Position numbers and translations under genes: made by a program. Of a stretch of 33,286 nucleotides of DNA, positions 15,512-23,646 are shown piece by piece. Position 1 is the stretch's first letter; the number at the start of each line of letters is the position of its first letter. The DNA is from Rhodobacter sp. (GTDB taxonomy: Bacteria; Pseudomonadota; Alphaproteobacteria; Rhodobacterales; Rhodobacteraceae): the NCBI GenBank assembly GCA_020250445.1, contig JADCEF010000070.1:1-33286 (forward strand), in the 5' to 3' direction. The notes beneath the pieces are model-generated. The model was not told the DNA's origin and made no database searches. It worked only from the letters and a program-made list of their open reading frames with translations.

Positions 15512-16498
15512 ATGCGCGCGATCCTGTGTACCGAGCCAAAAGACGACCTGTCGACCACTGGTCTGGCCGATGTTCCCGTTCCCGAACCCGGCCCCGGCGA
15601 GGTCCGCGTCAGGGTCATGGCCGCCAGCCTCAATCCTGTGGACTGGAAGCTGTGCAGCGGCCTTGCGCCGTGGTGGCGCGAACCGCATGTCGTCGGGCTG
15701 GACGCGTCCGGCGTGATCGACAAGTTGGGTGACGGGGTGACAGGCTGGAAGGTCGGCGACCGCGTGGTCTGGCACGGCAACCTGCGCCGACAGGGTGTCT
15801 TTGCCGACTATGCCACGACCGTTGCGCATGTTCTGATCCCATTGCCTGAAACCGTCAGTTGGGAAGCCGCCGCAGCCCTGCCCTGCGCCGGGCTTACGGC
15901 CTATCAGGCCCTGGTCCGCAAGATCCGCCTGCAAGCCGGCCAGACCATCGTAATCCAGGGCGCGACCGGCGGCGTCGGCGGCTTTGCAGTCCAGATCGCG
16001 CACCGGATCGGCGCAAGAGTGATTGCCCTGGCCCGGGCCGAAAAGGCCGACCGCGCGCGTGCCCTTGGCGCGGACGTCGTGCTTGACTACCGGGCACCCG
16101 ACCTTGCTGCCCTGGTCCGGGCCGCGAACGGCGGTCTCGGTGCCGATGCGATGTTGGAGGTGGCGAACCCCGGCGATGCCCGCAAGTCGCTGTCGCTTCT
16201 GGAATACAACGGCCACCTCGCCTGCATCGACCCGCTGCCCGACCTTAGCCGGACTCCGGCCTATACCTATGCAGCCTCGATCCACGAGGTGGCGCTTGGC
16301 GGGGCCTATGGTGCAGGCGACCTGCGCACGCAGCGCGATTTCGCGGTGATGGGCGCGGCGCTTGTCAGCATGGTCGCCGATGGCACGCTGGACCCGATGA
16401 TCGAGGCGCTCATCACGCTTGATCAGGTTCCCGGCTGGCTGGCCCGCCTGCGCAACCGCGCCTTCGACGGCAAGGCTGTCGTCCGCATCGGGGCCTGA
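15512..16498 (+). CDS. Zinc-free MDR oxidoreductase (quinone reductase-like)
   Basis: A 328-residue medium-chain dehydrogenase/reductase. The N-terminal GroES-like domain has VMAASLNPVDWKLCSG and VVGLDASGVIDKLGDGV but lacks the Cys/His/Glu zinc ligands of alcohol dehydrogenases. The NADPH domain has IQGATGGVGGFAVQIAHRIG. Such proteins reduce quinones or enones, or act as alcohol dehydrogenases of unknown range. The next gene starts two bases after this stop. Confidence 0.88.
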   Translation: MRAILCTEPKDDLSTTGLADVPVPEPGPGEVRVRVMAASLNPVDWKLCSGLAPWWREPHVVGLDASGVIDKLGDGVTGWKVGDRVVWHGNLRRQGVFADYATTVAHVLIPLPETVSWEAAAALPCAGLTAYQALVRKIRLQAGQTIVIQGATGGVGGFAVQIAHRIGARVIALARAEKADRARALGADVVLDYRAPDLAALVRAANGGLGADAMLEVANPGDARKSLSLLEYNGHLACIDPLPDLSRTPAYTYAASIHEVALGGAYGAGDLRTQRDFAVMGAALVSMVADGTLDPMIEALITLDQVPGWLARLRNRAFDGKAVVRIGA

Positions 16499-16499
16499 C

Positions 16500-17459
16500 A
16501 TGTCGGACCGCAAGTCGGTTGTGGTGCTGCCCGGCTATGCCGATCACGGCCTTGAGGCGGCGGCCCTGGCGCCCTATGGGCTGTCGGTCGAGCTGCTTGA
16601 CTGGCAGGATGACCGCAGCCGCCTGGCCGCCGGACTGTCACAGGCCGAGATCATCTTCGTCCGCGACACACCTCTTGACGCCCCGGTGATCGCCGCCATG
16701 ACCCGGGCCCGCGGCATCGTGCGATACGGCGTGGGGGTGGACACCATCGACCTCAAGACAGCGCGCGAGCGCGGCATCATCGTGACCCGCGTTCCCGGCT
16801 ACGGTGCCGAAATCGAGGTGGCCGATCACACGCTGGCGCTGTTTCTGGCCGTGCGTCGCCGGATCGTCAGCCGCGACCGGTCCGTGCGCGCCGGGGCCTG
16901 GCAGGTCGGCCAGGCCGAACCGATTGCCCGCATTGCCGGGTCGACAGCGGGACTTGTCGGTTTCGGCCGGATCGGACAGGCCGTCGTGCACCGCCTTCGC
17001 GCCTTTGGCATCAGCCGCTTTCTTGTGCATGACCCCTTTGTTCCGCCCGACAGGCTTCCGGCCGATTCCGTTGCGGTCGATCTGCCGACACTTGCCGCGG
17101 GCAGTGACCTGATCACCCTGCACGCACCAGCCACACCCCGGAACCGGCATGTCATTGATGCGGCCTTCCTGTCGCGAGCCAGACCGGGCGCAATCCTTGT
17201 CAACACCGGCCGTGGCCCGCTTGTCGATGAACAGGCCCTGGCCGAGGCCCTGGCCAGCGGCCGGATCCTTGGTGCCGGGATCGATGTGTTCGAAACGGAA
17301 CCCCCTTGGAATTCGCCGCTTCTTGCCGCGCCGAACGTGGTCGTTTCCGACCACGCCGCCTGGTACTCTGAAGCGACGGTCGAGGCGCTCCAGCGCGGCG
17401 CGGTGGAACAGGCAATCCAGATCCTGACAACCGGAACGGCCTCTGAAAGGGTCAACTGA
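16500..17459 (+). CDS. D-2-hydroxyacid dehydrogenase (CtBP/PGDH-like)
   Basis: A 319-residue NAD-dependent dehydrogenase. The nucleotide site is GLVGFGRIGQAVVHRLRAFG. The catalytic Arg is in NTGRGPLVDE, Glu in FETEPP and His in VSDHAAWYSEAT, the last segment being typical of the CtBP-like branch. It interconverts a D-2-hydroxyacid and a 2-oxoacid. The E1 2-oxoacid dehydrogenase encoded next (17653) is the natural consumer of its 2-oxoacid product, which gives a hydroxyacid to 2-oxoacid to acyl order. The start ATG at 16500 lies one base after the previous stop. Confidence 0.92.
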   Translation: MSDRKSVVVLPGYADHGLEAAALAPYGLSVELLDWQDDRSRLAAGLSQAEIIFVRDTPLDAPVIAAMTRARGIVRYGVGVDTIDLKTARERGIIVTRVPGYGAEIEVADHTLALFLAVRRRIVSRDRSVRAGAWQVGQAEPIARIAGSTAGLVGFGRIGQAVVHRLRAFGISRFLVHDPFVPPDRLPADSVAVDLPTLAAGSDLITLHAPATPRNRHVIDAAFLSRARPGAILVNTGRGPLVDEQALAEALASGRILGAGIDVFETEPPWNSPLLAAPNVVVSDHAAWYSEATVEALQRGAVEQAIQILTTGTASERVN

Positions 17460-17479
17460 ACCAAAGGAGAGAACATGCC

Positions 17480-17635
17480 ATGGCCGTGCCGCATTTCCGG
17501 ATGTTGACCGATGCTGCCTTCACCGATGGCCAGAGCAAGGCATGGGCCGAAGTCGGGAACCAGGCGACCGAAGCGGTCACCGCCACCCTGCCCGAATGTC
17601 CGGTCGCCCTGTATGCCGACCGGGCGGATGCCTGA
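17480..17635 (+). CDS. Small protein of unknown function
   Basis: A 51-residue open frame, too short for most automatic calls, beginning MAVPHFRMLTDAAFTDGQSK and ending YADRADA. An AAAGGAGAG ribosome binding site lies at 17463-17471, closest to an out-of-frame ATG at 17475 and 8 bases before the ATG at 17480. Codon use is like its neighbours, with high GC at third positions. It fills the 190-base gap between the hydroxyacid dehydrogenase and E1 genes. I do not recognise a family. Its start resembles small tautomerase-like or cofactor-binding proteins only vaguely, and no claim is made. Confidence 0.45.
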   Translation: MAVPHFRMLTDAAFTDGQSKAWAEVGNQATEAVTATLPECPVALYADRADA

Positions 17636-17652
17636 CGCGGGATGGCGCATTG

Positions 17653-19836
17653 ATGGACCGCTGCGAGATCGTTCACGAGAACTTCCTGTCGCGCGTATCG
17701 GCGGGCAACCTGCCTGCGGGCCGCGCGCCTGCTGGGCCGATGCCCCCGGAACTGGCGGTGGCGGCTTTCCGCGCTGGCTGCCTGGCGCGGGCGCTTGACC
17801 GGCAAAGCCGGGTGATGCAGCGGGCCGGGCAGGGATTTTACACCATCGGCTCTTCGGGTCACGAAGGCATGGCGGCCGTTGCGCTTGCCCTGCGCCCGGA
17901 TGACATGGCCTTCCTGCACTACCGCGATGCCGCCTTCCAGATCGCCCGTGCCGGCCAGGTCCCCGGCCAGACCCCGGCCTGGGACATGCTTCTATCCTTC
18001 GCCTCTTCGTCCGAAGACCCGATCTCGGGCGGCCGCCACAAGGTGCTGGGGTCGCGCGCGCTGATGATCCCGCCGCAGACCTCGACCATCGCCAGCCACC
18101 TGCCCAAGGCGGTCGGTGCCGCCTATGCCATCGGTGCCGCCCGCCGACACCGCCCCGAACACGCGATCCTGCGCGACGACGGGCTGGTGATCTGCGCCTT
18201 TGGCGACGCCTCGGCCAACCATTCCACTGCACAGGGCGCCTTCAACGCCGCCCAGTGGACTGCGTTCCAGTCCATCCCGCTGCCGCTTCTCTTCGTCTGC
18301 GAGGACAACGGCATCGGCATTTCGACCAAGACCCCGAAAGGCTGGATCGAGGCAAGCTTCTCCGGCCGTCCGGGACTGGCCTATTTCAGGGCCGACGGTC
18401 TTGATCTTTACGACACGTTCCGCGTGGCCCAAGAGGCGGCCGGTTTCGTCCGCCACCGCCGCAAACCCGCCTTCCTGCACCTGCGCACCATCCGGCTTTA
18501 CGGCCATGCCGGGGCGGATGTGCCAACCACCTACCTGTCGCGCGAGGAGGTCGAGGCTGAAGAGGCGCAGGACCCCCTGCTGCATTCCGTCCGGCTGTTG
18601 TCGCAGGCCGGCGTCATGTCTGCGGACGTGGCGCTGGATATCTATCGCGACACGGTCGGGCGCACCGCGCGCATCGCGGCCGAGGCCGTTACCCGGCCCC
18701 GCCTGAGGCAGGCGGCGGATGTGATGGCCAGCCTCATTCCCCCGCCGCGCCCGTGCCGCCCCACCAACGGCCCCGCGCCCGATACCCGTGCCGCAGCCTT
18801 CGGTGCCGACCTCAGGGTGATGGACGAACCGCAGATCATGTCGCGCCTCATCAACTGGGCGCTGACAGACCTGATGCTGACCCATCCCGAAATCGTCATG
18901 ATGGGCGAGGATGTGGGTCGCAAGGGCGGTGTCTACGGCGTCACGCAGAAGCTGATCCATCGATTTGGTGCCGACCGGATGATCGACACGCTTCTTGACG
19001 AACAGTCGATCCTGGGCCTTGCCATCGGCATGGCGCACAACGGCTTTCTGCCCATGCCCGAAATCCAGTTCCTTGCCTATCTTCACAATGCCGAGGACCA
19101 GATCCGGGGCGAGGCCGCGACGCTGCCCTTCTTCTCGAACGGCCAGTTCACCAACCCCATGGTGCTGCGCATCGCCGGGCTTGGCTATCAGAAGGGCTTC
19201 GGCGGGCATTTTCACAATGACAATTCGGTCGCCGTCCTGCGCGACATACCCGGTGTCATCCTTGCCGTGCCCTCGAACGGTGCCGATGCCGCGATGATGC
19301 TGCGGGAATGCACCCGCCTTGCGCGCGAGGAGCAAAGGGTGGTGGTGTTCCTCGAACCCATTGCCCTTTACCCGATGCGCGACCTTCACGCAGACGGGGA
19401 CGGCGGCTGGATGCGGCCTTATCCCGATCCGTCGCGCCGCATAGCCCTGGGCGAGATCGGCGTGGACGGCACCGGCACCGATCTGGCGATCGTCACCTTC
19501 GCCAACGGCTGCTATCTGTCGCATCAGGCCCGGCCGATGATCGAGGCTGCAGGAATTTCCACCCGCATCATCGACCTGCGCTGGCTTTCGCCCCTGCCCA
19601 AAGCTGCGCTGACGGCTGCGCTGGCGGGCTGCGCACATATCCTGATCGTGGACGAGACCCGCCATTCCGGCGGCGTGGCCGAGGCGCTGATGGCCCATGT
19701 CGCCGAAGCCGCGCCGGGCCTTGCGCTGGCCCGGCTGACCGCCGAGGACAGCTTCATCGCCACCGGCCCCGCCTATGCCGCCACCCTGCCCTCGCGCGAT
19801 GCCATCATCGCCGCCGCGCAAAGGCTCTGCGCATGA
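17653..19836 (+). CDS. 2-oxoacid dehydrogenase E1, alpha and beta subunits fused
   Basis: A 727-residue thiamine-diphosphate enzyme. Residues 1 to about 350 form the alpha domain: GFYTIGSSGHEGMAAVALAL, the ThDP motif starting FGDASANHSTAQGAFN (about 183) and ending CEDNGIGIS. Residues from about 390 form the beta domain: IVMMGEDVGRKGGVYGVTQK, DTLLDEQSILGLAIGMAHNG and DETRHSGGVAEALM. E1 decarboxylates a branched or straight 2-oxoacid and passes the acyl group to lipoyl-E2. Fused alpha-beta E1 of the BCKDH/acetoin type is known in some bacteria, but the usual E2 and E3 genes do not follow; an acyltransferase-like gene does. It may borrow the cell's E2/E3 or use another acceptor. The ATG at 17653 is preferred because the family's N-terminal segment follows it and upstream codons are in another frame of the small gene. 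Confidence 0.92.
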   Translation: MDRCEIVHENFLSRVSAGNLPAGRAPAGPMPPELAVAAFRAGCLARALDRQSRVMQRAGQGFYTIGSSGHEGMAAVALALRPDDMAFLHYRDAAFQIARAGQVPGQTPAWDMLLSFASSSEDPISGGRHKVLGSRALMIPPQTSTIASHLPKAVGAAYAIGAARRHRPEHAILRDDGLVICAFGDASANHSTAQGAFNAAQWTAFQSIPLPLLFVCEDNGIGISTKTPKGWIEASFSGRPGLAYFRADGLDLYDTFRVAQEAAGFVRHRRKPAFLHLRTIRLYGHAGADVPTTYLSREEVEAEEAQDPLLHSVRLLSQAGVMSADVALDIYRDTVGRTARIAAEAVTRPRLRQAADVMASLIPPPRPCRPTNGPAPDTRAAAFGADLRVMDEPQIMSRLINWALTDLMLTHPEIVMMGEDVGRKGGVYGVTQKLIHRFGADRMIDTLLDEQSILGLAIGMAHNGFLPMPEIQFLAYLHNAEDQIRGEAATLPFFSNGQFTNPMVLRIAGLGYQKGFGGHFHNDNSVAVLRDIPGVILAVPSNGADAAMMLRECTRLAREEQRVVVFLEPIALYPMRDLHADGDGGWMRPYPDPSRRIALGEIGVDGTGTDLAIVTFANGCYLSHQARPMIEAAGISTRIIDLRWLSPLPKAALTAALAGCAHILIVDETRHSGGVAEALMAHVAEAAPGLALARLTAEDSFIATGPAYAATLPSRDAIIAAAQRLCA

Positions 19837-20885
19837 AGACCGCCTTGCTGATCTGCCCCGGCAGGGGCACCTACAATGCCCCTGAACTCGGCACGCTGGC
19901 GCGGCACTTCCCCGATGCGGCCCTGATGGCCCGCTTCGACACCCTGCGCGCGGCTGCGGGGCAGGAAACCCTGACCGCGCTTGACGGTGCCGACCGCTTT
20001 GCCCTGTCGCGCCATGCCCGCGGCGACAATGCCAGCGCCCTGATCTATGCCGCGACGATTGGCGATGCCCTTTCGATCAATGGCGAGAGGGTCCGCGTGG
20101 TCGCAGTCACCGGCAACTCGATGGGCTGGTATTCCGCCCTGGCCTGCGGCGGGGCCGTTTCGCCCGAAGCAGGCTTTGCCATTGCCAATACCATGGGCCG
20201 GCTGATGCAGGCGGCACTGATCGGCGGCCAGCTGGTCTATCCCTGGATGGACGGGGACTGGAACCCCGACCCTGCCCGCAAAACGGCCCTGCTGACACTG
20301 GTCGGGGACATCGCCGCGCGGCCTGGCCTTGCGCTGTCGCTTTCCATCGATCTCGGCGGGCTGCTGGTGCTGGCCGGCGATGCGGCGGGCCTTGCCGCGT
20401 TCGAGGCCGCCGTGCCGCCCGTGCAGGACCGCTACCCGATGCGGCTGGCCAACCATGCGGCCTTCCATACGGCCCTGCAGGCCCCGGTCGCTGCCCAGGG
20501 CCGCGCCGCCCTGCCCGACAGCCTGTTCGGCCCGCCCCGCCTGCCCCTGATCGACGGGCGCGGGCAAATCTGGTGGCCCGGTGCCGACAGCCCGGCGGAC
20601 CTGCGCGCCTACACGCTTGGCATTCAGGTGGTCGAACCCTTCGACTTCACTGCCGCCATCCGCACTGCCGCCCGCGAATTCGCGCCCGATCTTTTCATTG
20701 TCACCGGTCCCGGCACCACGCTTGGCGGCGCTGTCGCCCAGTCGCTGATCTGTGCCCGCTGGCGGGGCCTGGGCTCCAGACAGGACTTCCGGTTGCTGCA
20801 GGACCGCGAGCCTGTCCTGATCGCGATGGGCCGCGATGACCAGCGCGCGCTTGTCGCCATGCCCGGACCGGGATCTGCCCCGTGA
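19833..20885 (+). CDS. FabD-superfamily acyltransferase lacking the malonyl-binding Arg
   Basis: A 350-residue protein with the acyltransferase fold. The nucleophile elbow is VTGNSMGW (Ser96) and the catalytic His is in LANHAAFH (His208). In FabD the helix RGxxMQ carries the Arg that holds the malonyl carboxylate; here the segment is TMGRLMQ, with Met121 at that place. Acyltransferases without this Arg generally take mono-acids rather than malonyl. The start ATG overlaps the E1 stop (ATGA), so it is translationally coupled to the E1 gene. No carrier protein or synthase is nearby, so fatty-acid synthesis is unlikely. It may move the acyl product of E1 to a thiol acceptor; that role is inference. 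Confidence 0.8.
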   Translation: MKTALLICPGRGTYNAPELGTLARHFPDAALMARFDTLRAAAGQETLTALDGADRFALSRHARGDNASALIYAATIGDALSINGERVRVVAVTGNSMGWYSALACGGAVSPEAGFAIANTMGRLMQAALIGGQLVYPWMDGDWNPDPARKTALLTLVGDIAARPGLALSLSIDLGGLLVLAGDAAGLAAFEAAVPPVQDRYPMRLANHAAFHTALQAPVAAQGRAALPDSLFGPPRLPLIDGRGQIWWPGADSPADLRAYTLGIQVVEPFDFTAAIRTAAREFAPDLFIVTGPGTTLGGAVAQSLICARWRGLGSRQDFRLLQDREPVLIAMGRDDQRALVAMPGPGSAP

Positions 20886-21235
20886 TGTGGCATCCCGGCC
20901 TGATTTACGGCAAATGGCGCGGCAGCCCTTCCGCCGGAAACCGGAAGCCGCCGGATCCGTCCCCGCCCGTAGGGATTTGCGCAAGGGCCACCGCCGGGGA
21001 TACCGCGGCCACCGACCAGCCGCGGCAGCAGGCGGACCCCGGTCGGAAACCGCCGGATACGGTCCAGCGCTTCACCTTCGCCCATCGGCAAAGGCCCGGC
21101 AAGATAAGGCCGATGGCGACCCTCCTGCCAGGCAGGGCGTGGCGGACCTGGCAGCATGCTGAGAACGTGCCAACCTGATGGGCTGCCTGCGCGCAGGGCG
21201 GGAACCTCTTGCGCCTGTGCGCGCCTTGCGCATCC

Positions 21236-21259
21236 TGGCAGGGGCCATCGCCCCTGCCA
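21236..21259. terminator. Hairpin in the convergent region, possible bidirectional terminator
   Basis: TGGCAGGGGC (21236-21245), loop CATC, GCCCCTGCCA (21250-21259): a perfect 10-bp stem with a tetraloop. It lies 350 bases beyond the rightward operon end and 500 bases beyond the leftward one. No U-run flanks it, so termination is not certain; a structural RNA element or a mobile repeat is equally possible. Confidence 0.4.
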
Positions 21260-21476
21260 CAGCGCCACGCTGAACCCGGGCCAGCCGGGGGCCGAAAGCC
21301 CCCGGGCCAACGCCCGCCCCGACCCTGGCGGGTGCAGGCCTGCCGTTTTTCGGGCAGCACCGATCCTGGTGGCAGCGTCGCGCAGGGGCGGGGGAAATGC
21401 GGTGCGTTTCCCGTTCCCGCCCAAAAGGGGCAATCCCTTTCCCCGGATCGGAAGGATTTTCCCCGCAGGCAGGCGG

Positions 21477-21626
21477 TCAGATTGCTGTTTCAACACCCTG
21501 CTTGGGCAAGGCATTCTCCAGGTTCAGAAAGTCCTGCGCCAGTTCCTTGCGCTTCCCGGCAGGTCCTGTAAAGTCAACGCAAGGCCGCACACCGCAGATC
21601 AAGGCTGCAAGCGCGATCCCCGACAT
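21477..21626 (-). CDS. Possible 49-residue protein or gene remnant
   Basis: A leftward frame downstream of the desaturase gene reads MSGIALAALICGVRPCVDFT, then GPAGKRKELAQDFLNLENAL, with a balanced amino-acid make-up unlike the Arg/Pro/Gly-rich noise around it. There is no clear ribosome binding site. It could be a small gene or the tail of a lost one. No family recognised. Confidence 0.22.
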   Translation of the reverse strand: MSGIALAALICGVRPCVDFTGPAGKRKELAQDFLNLENALPKQGVETAI

Positions 21627-21759
21627 GTCAGGCGGCGCACGCCGCTGCGCGTTCCCCGTTGCGGGGTCATGAACCGCCGGGTCTGTCGGGGCGATGTCGG
21701 GAAGCGATTGCGGCCTTGCCGGGTGGTCCCTTCGTTGTCCCTGGTCCGGGGCATGGCAC

Positions 21760-22845
21760 CTATCCGTCCGCAACGGGGCTGATGGCCCTGCGCCCTGCGC
21801 CGGGCGGCAGTTCCTTGCGGATGAAGTGGGTCGGGTCCCTGAGCTGGCGCAGGACCGTGGGGACGATAAGCCGCCACGCGCCCAAAAGCGTTTCGGGCGG
21901 CGGACAGTCGTGCTTGACCGCCTGGTGAAGGCGGGGCAGCGCGTGGTAGGGGACCATCGGATACATGTGGTGTTCCACATGATAGTTCATGTTCCAGTAG
22001 AGAAAGCGCAGGACAGGCCCGAAGATCATCGTGCGCGCGTTCAGCCGGTGGTCCAGCACATCCTCGGCCAGGCCCATGTGCTGGGGCAGGCCCATGACCA
22101 TCAAAAGCCAGACGCCATAGGCGCGCGGCAGGCCGACCAGCATCAGCGGCAGCCAGCTTTGCCAGACCATCGCGGCGGCGATGGTCGCGGCATAGATCGC
22201 CACATGCACCCGCGCCACGCGAAAGGCCTTCGGACGTTCACTTTCGGGGACATAGTCGGCCTCGTCGGGTGTCAGCCGGCCAAGGGCGTTCCGGACCAGA
22301 CGGGCAAGCGATTGCGGCACGGCAACCAGGCCGATCACGTTCAGGCCGATCAGGATCAGCTGCGGCGGGCGCATGGCGCTGATCTCGGGGTCGCGGCCGA
22401 CGATGATCGTGTCGGTATGGTGGCGGGTGTGGCTCCAGCGCCAGACGACCGGGTTGCGCATCATCAGGAAGCTTGCAAGTCCATAGACCGCGTCGTTCAT
22501 CCAGGGCGTCCTGAAGGCGGTGCCATGCCCGCATTCGTGCCAGCGGCTGTCGGCGGCGCTGGCGTAAAGCACGCCATAGACCAGAAAGAAGGGTACGGCC
22601 CACCCGCTTCCCCAGAACCAGATGCCGCCAGCGGCCGACAGGGCCATAAGGCCAAGCCAGATCGCCGTATCGCGAAGCGCCGGGCCGTCCGAGCGTTTCA
22701 TCAGCTCTTTCATCAGCTTGCGGTCGATCGGGGTCTGATACCATTGCGCCCCGGCCAGCCCCGATTCGATTGCGTGGTCGCGTTCAGGGCCGGTCAGCGA
22801 GTAAGAGCGGGGCATCTTGAACTTGAGGGGGGCGAGCAGGTCCAT
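21760..22845 (-). CDS. Membrane fatty-acid desaturase/hydroxylase family protein
   Basis: A 361-residue di-iron membrane enzyme with three histidine boxes: HECGHG (His103 on), HTRHH (139-143) and HVEHH (289-293), plus the MNYHVEHHMYP context. Hydrophobic segments lie around 60-95, 165-180 and 215-255. It inserts a double bond or hydroxyl using O2 and an electron donor not encoded here. The substrate could be a lipid or another hydrophobic group; the boxes do not separate desaturase from hydroxylase. It is the last gene of a leftward LacI-linked operon, three bases after the first PanB-like gene, an unusual place for a lipid enzyme and a hint that it acts on the regulon's own substrate. Confidence 0.88.
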   Translation of the reverse strand: MDLLAPLKFKMPRSYSLTGPERDHAIESGLAGAQWYQTPIDRKLMKELMKRSDGPALRDTAIWLGLMALSAAGGIWFWGSGWAVPFFLVYGVLYASAADSRWHECGHGTAFRTPWMNDAVYGLASFLMMRNPVVWRWSHTRHHTDTIIVGRDPEISAMRPPQLILIGLNVIGLVAVPQSLARLVRNALGRLTPDEADYVPESERPKAFRVARVHVAIYAATIAAAMVWQSWLPLMLVGLPRAYGVWLLMVMGLPQHMGLAEDVLDHRLNARTMIFGPVLRFLYWNMNYHVEHHMYPMVPYHALPRLHQAVKHDCPPPETLLGAWRLIVPTVLRQLRDPTHFIRKELPPGAGRRAISPVADG

Positions 22846-22848
22846 CGG

Positions 22849-23646
22849 TCAGTCCTGGGGCCGGCGGTCCAGCCATTCGGTGAAGGCATCGGCCACGCCG
22901 GGCGGCGCGGCGACGGTTTCTGAAGGGGCCGGAAAGCGGCCCGTGGCCACATCCGTGCGAAAAGCGCTGAAGGCCGCGACCCGGGCGTCGTGCAACCGCC
23001 GGGCCTCGGCCCCGAAGTCATCCCAGGCGCGGGCGTGGCGCGGGCGGCGCGGCGCTTCGTTCAGGATGTCAACGCCGAATAGGTAGATCACGTCGCAGCC
23101 GCCGCCAGACCCGATCGAGACGGTGGTCATCAAGGTCCGTGGCGTCAGCAGGGCCGCGACGGGGGCAGCGACAAGCTCCAGCTCCACCATCGTTGCACCG
23201 GCGGATTCGAATTCCTTTATGCGGCGGTACAGGGCCTGTGCCTCTGCCGCTGTCTTGCCCGCGGCACGCAGGCCCGTCATCCGCGTTTTCTGCGGGACAT
23301 AGCCCGCATGGGCGCAGACAGGGATTCCTTCCCGCGCGAGGGGCTCGATCATTGCGGGCGAAAGCGGGCAATAGATCGAGTCCGCCCCAAGGGCAAGCGC
23401 GTCAAAGGCCGCGCGCAGGACCTCGGTCGCGCTGGCCTGATCGCCATAGCGCAGTGAAAGGCACAGGTGCGTGTCCGGGGCCGCCGCACGGATCGCGGGC
23501 CAGCGCGCGGCCTCGCCGTTCACGATAATGTCGATGCCGGCCACCACGGCAGCACGGGCCTGCTCTGGCCCGTTGACGTTCAGCTGAACCAGCTTTTGCC
23601 GGCCCTTGGCGACCTGTATGTCGTGCATGGTCAGGCGGCGTGTCAT
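22849..23646 (-). CDS. PanB-like protein 1, metal ligands lost
   Basis: A 265-residue TIM-barrel protein of the ketopantoate hydroxymethyltransferase/PEP mutase superfamily. PanB-like landmarks are AGIDIIVNGE, GADSIYC, VCAHAGYVPQKTRMTGLRAA and DVIYLFGVD. True PanB binds Mg through VGDS, LLADLP and KIEGG; here these places read IVNGEA, LCLSLRY and IYCPLS, so the acidic ligands are absent. The later Glu (VELELV, matching catalytic Glu181 of E. coli PanB) is kept. It is therefore probably not a pantothenate enzyme. It may catalyse another aldol-type or C1-transfer step. The ATG overlaps the stop of the second copy (ATGA). Confidence 0.78.
   Translation of the reverse strand: MTRRLTMHDIQVAKGRQKLVQLNVNGPEQARAAVVAGIDIIVNGEAARWPAIRAAAPDTHLCLSLRYGDQASATEVLRAAFDALALGADSIYCPLSPAMIEPLAREGIPVCAHAGYVPQKTRMTGLRAAGKTAAEAQALYRRIKEFESAGATMVELELVAAPVAALLTPRTLMTTVSIGSGGGCDVIYLFGVDILNEAPRRPRHARAWDDFGAEARRLHDARVAAFSAFRTDVATGRFPAPSETVAAPPGVADAFTEWLDRRPQD

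Larger units (their letters stand above)
20886..21759. other. Convergent intergenic region, about 870 bases, no convincing large gene
   Basis: This lies between the end of the rightward gene set (20885) and the end of the leftward desaturase gene (21760). Very GC-rich sequence leaves long frames open on both strands, but none shows family motifs or normal start context. It contains a perfect 10-bp hairpin (21236-21259), a short palindrome around 21123-21135 (CCTGCCAGGCAGG with an odd centre) and one short leftward frame (21477-21626). Confidence 0.5.

Noticed and set aside
20624-21514. A 296-residue minus-strand frame spanning the end of the acyltransferase gene and the spacer
   Set aside because: Part of it is antisense to the acyltransferase, and the rest is Gly/Pro/Arg-rich without motifs.
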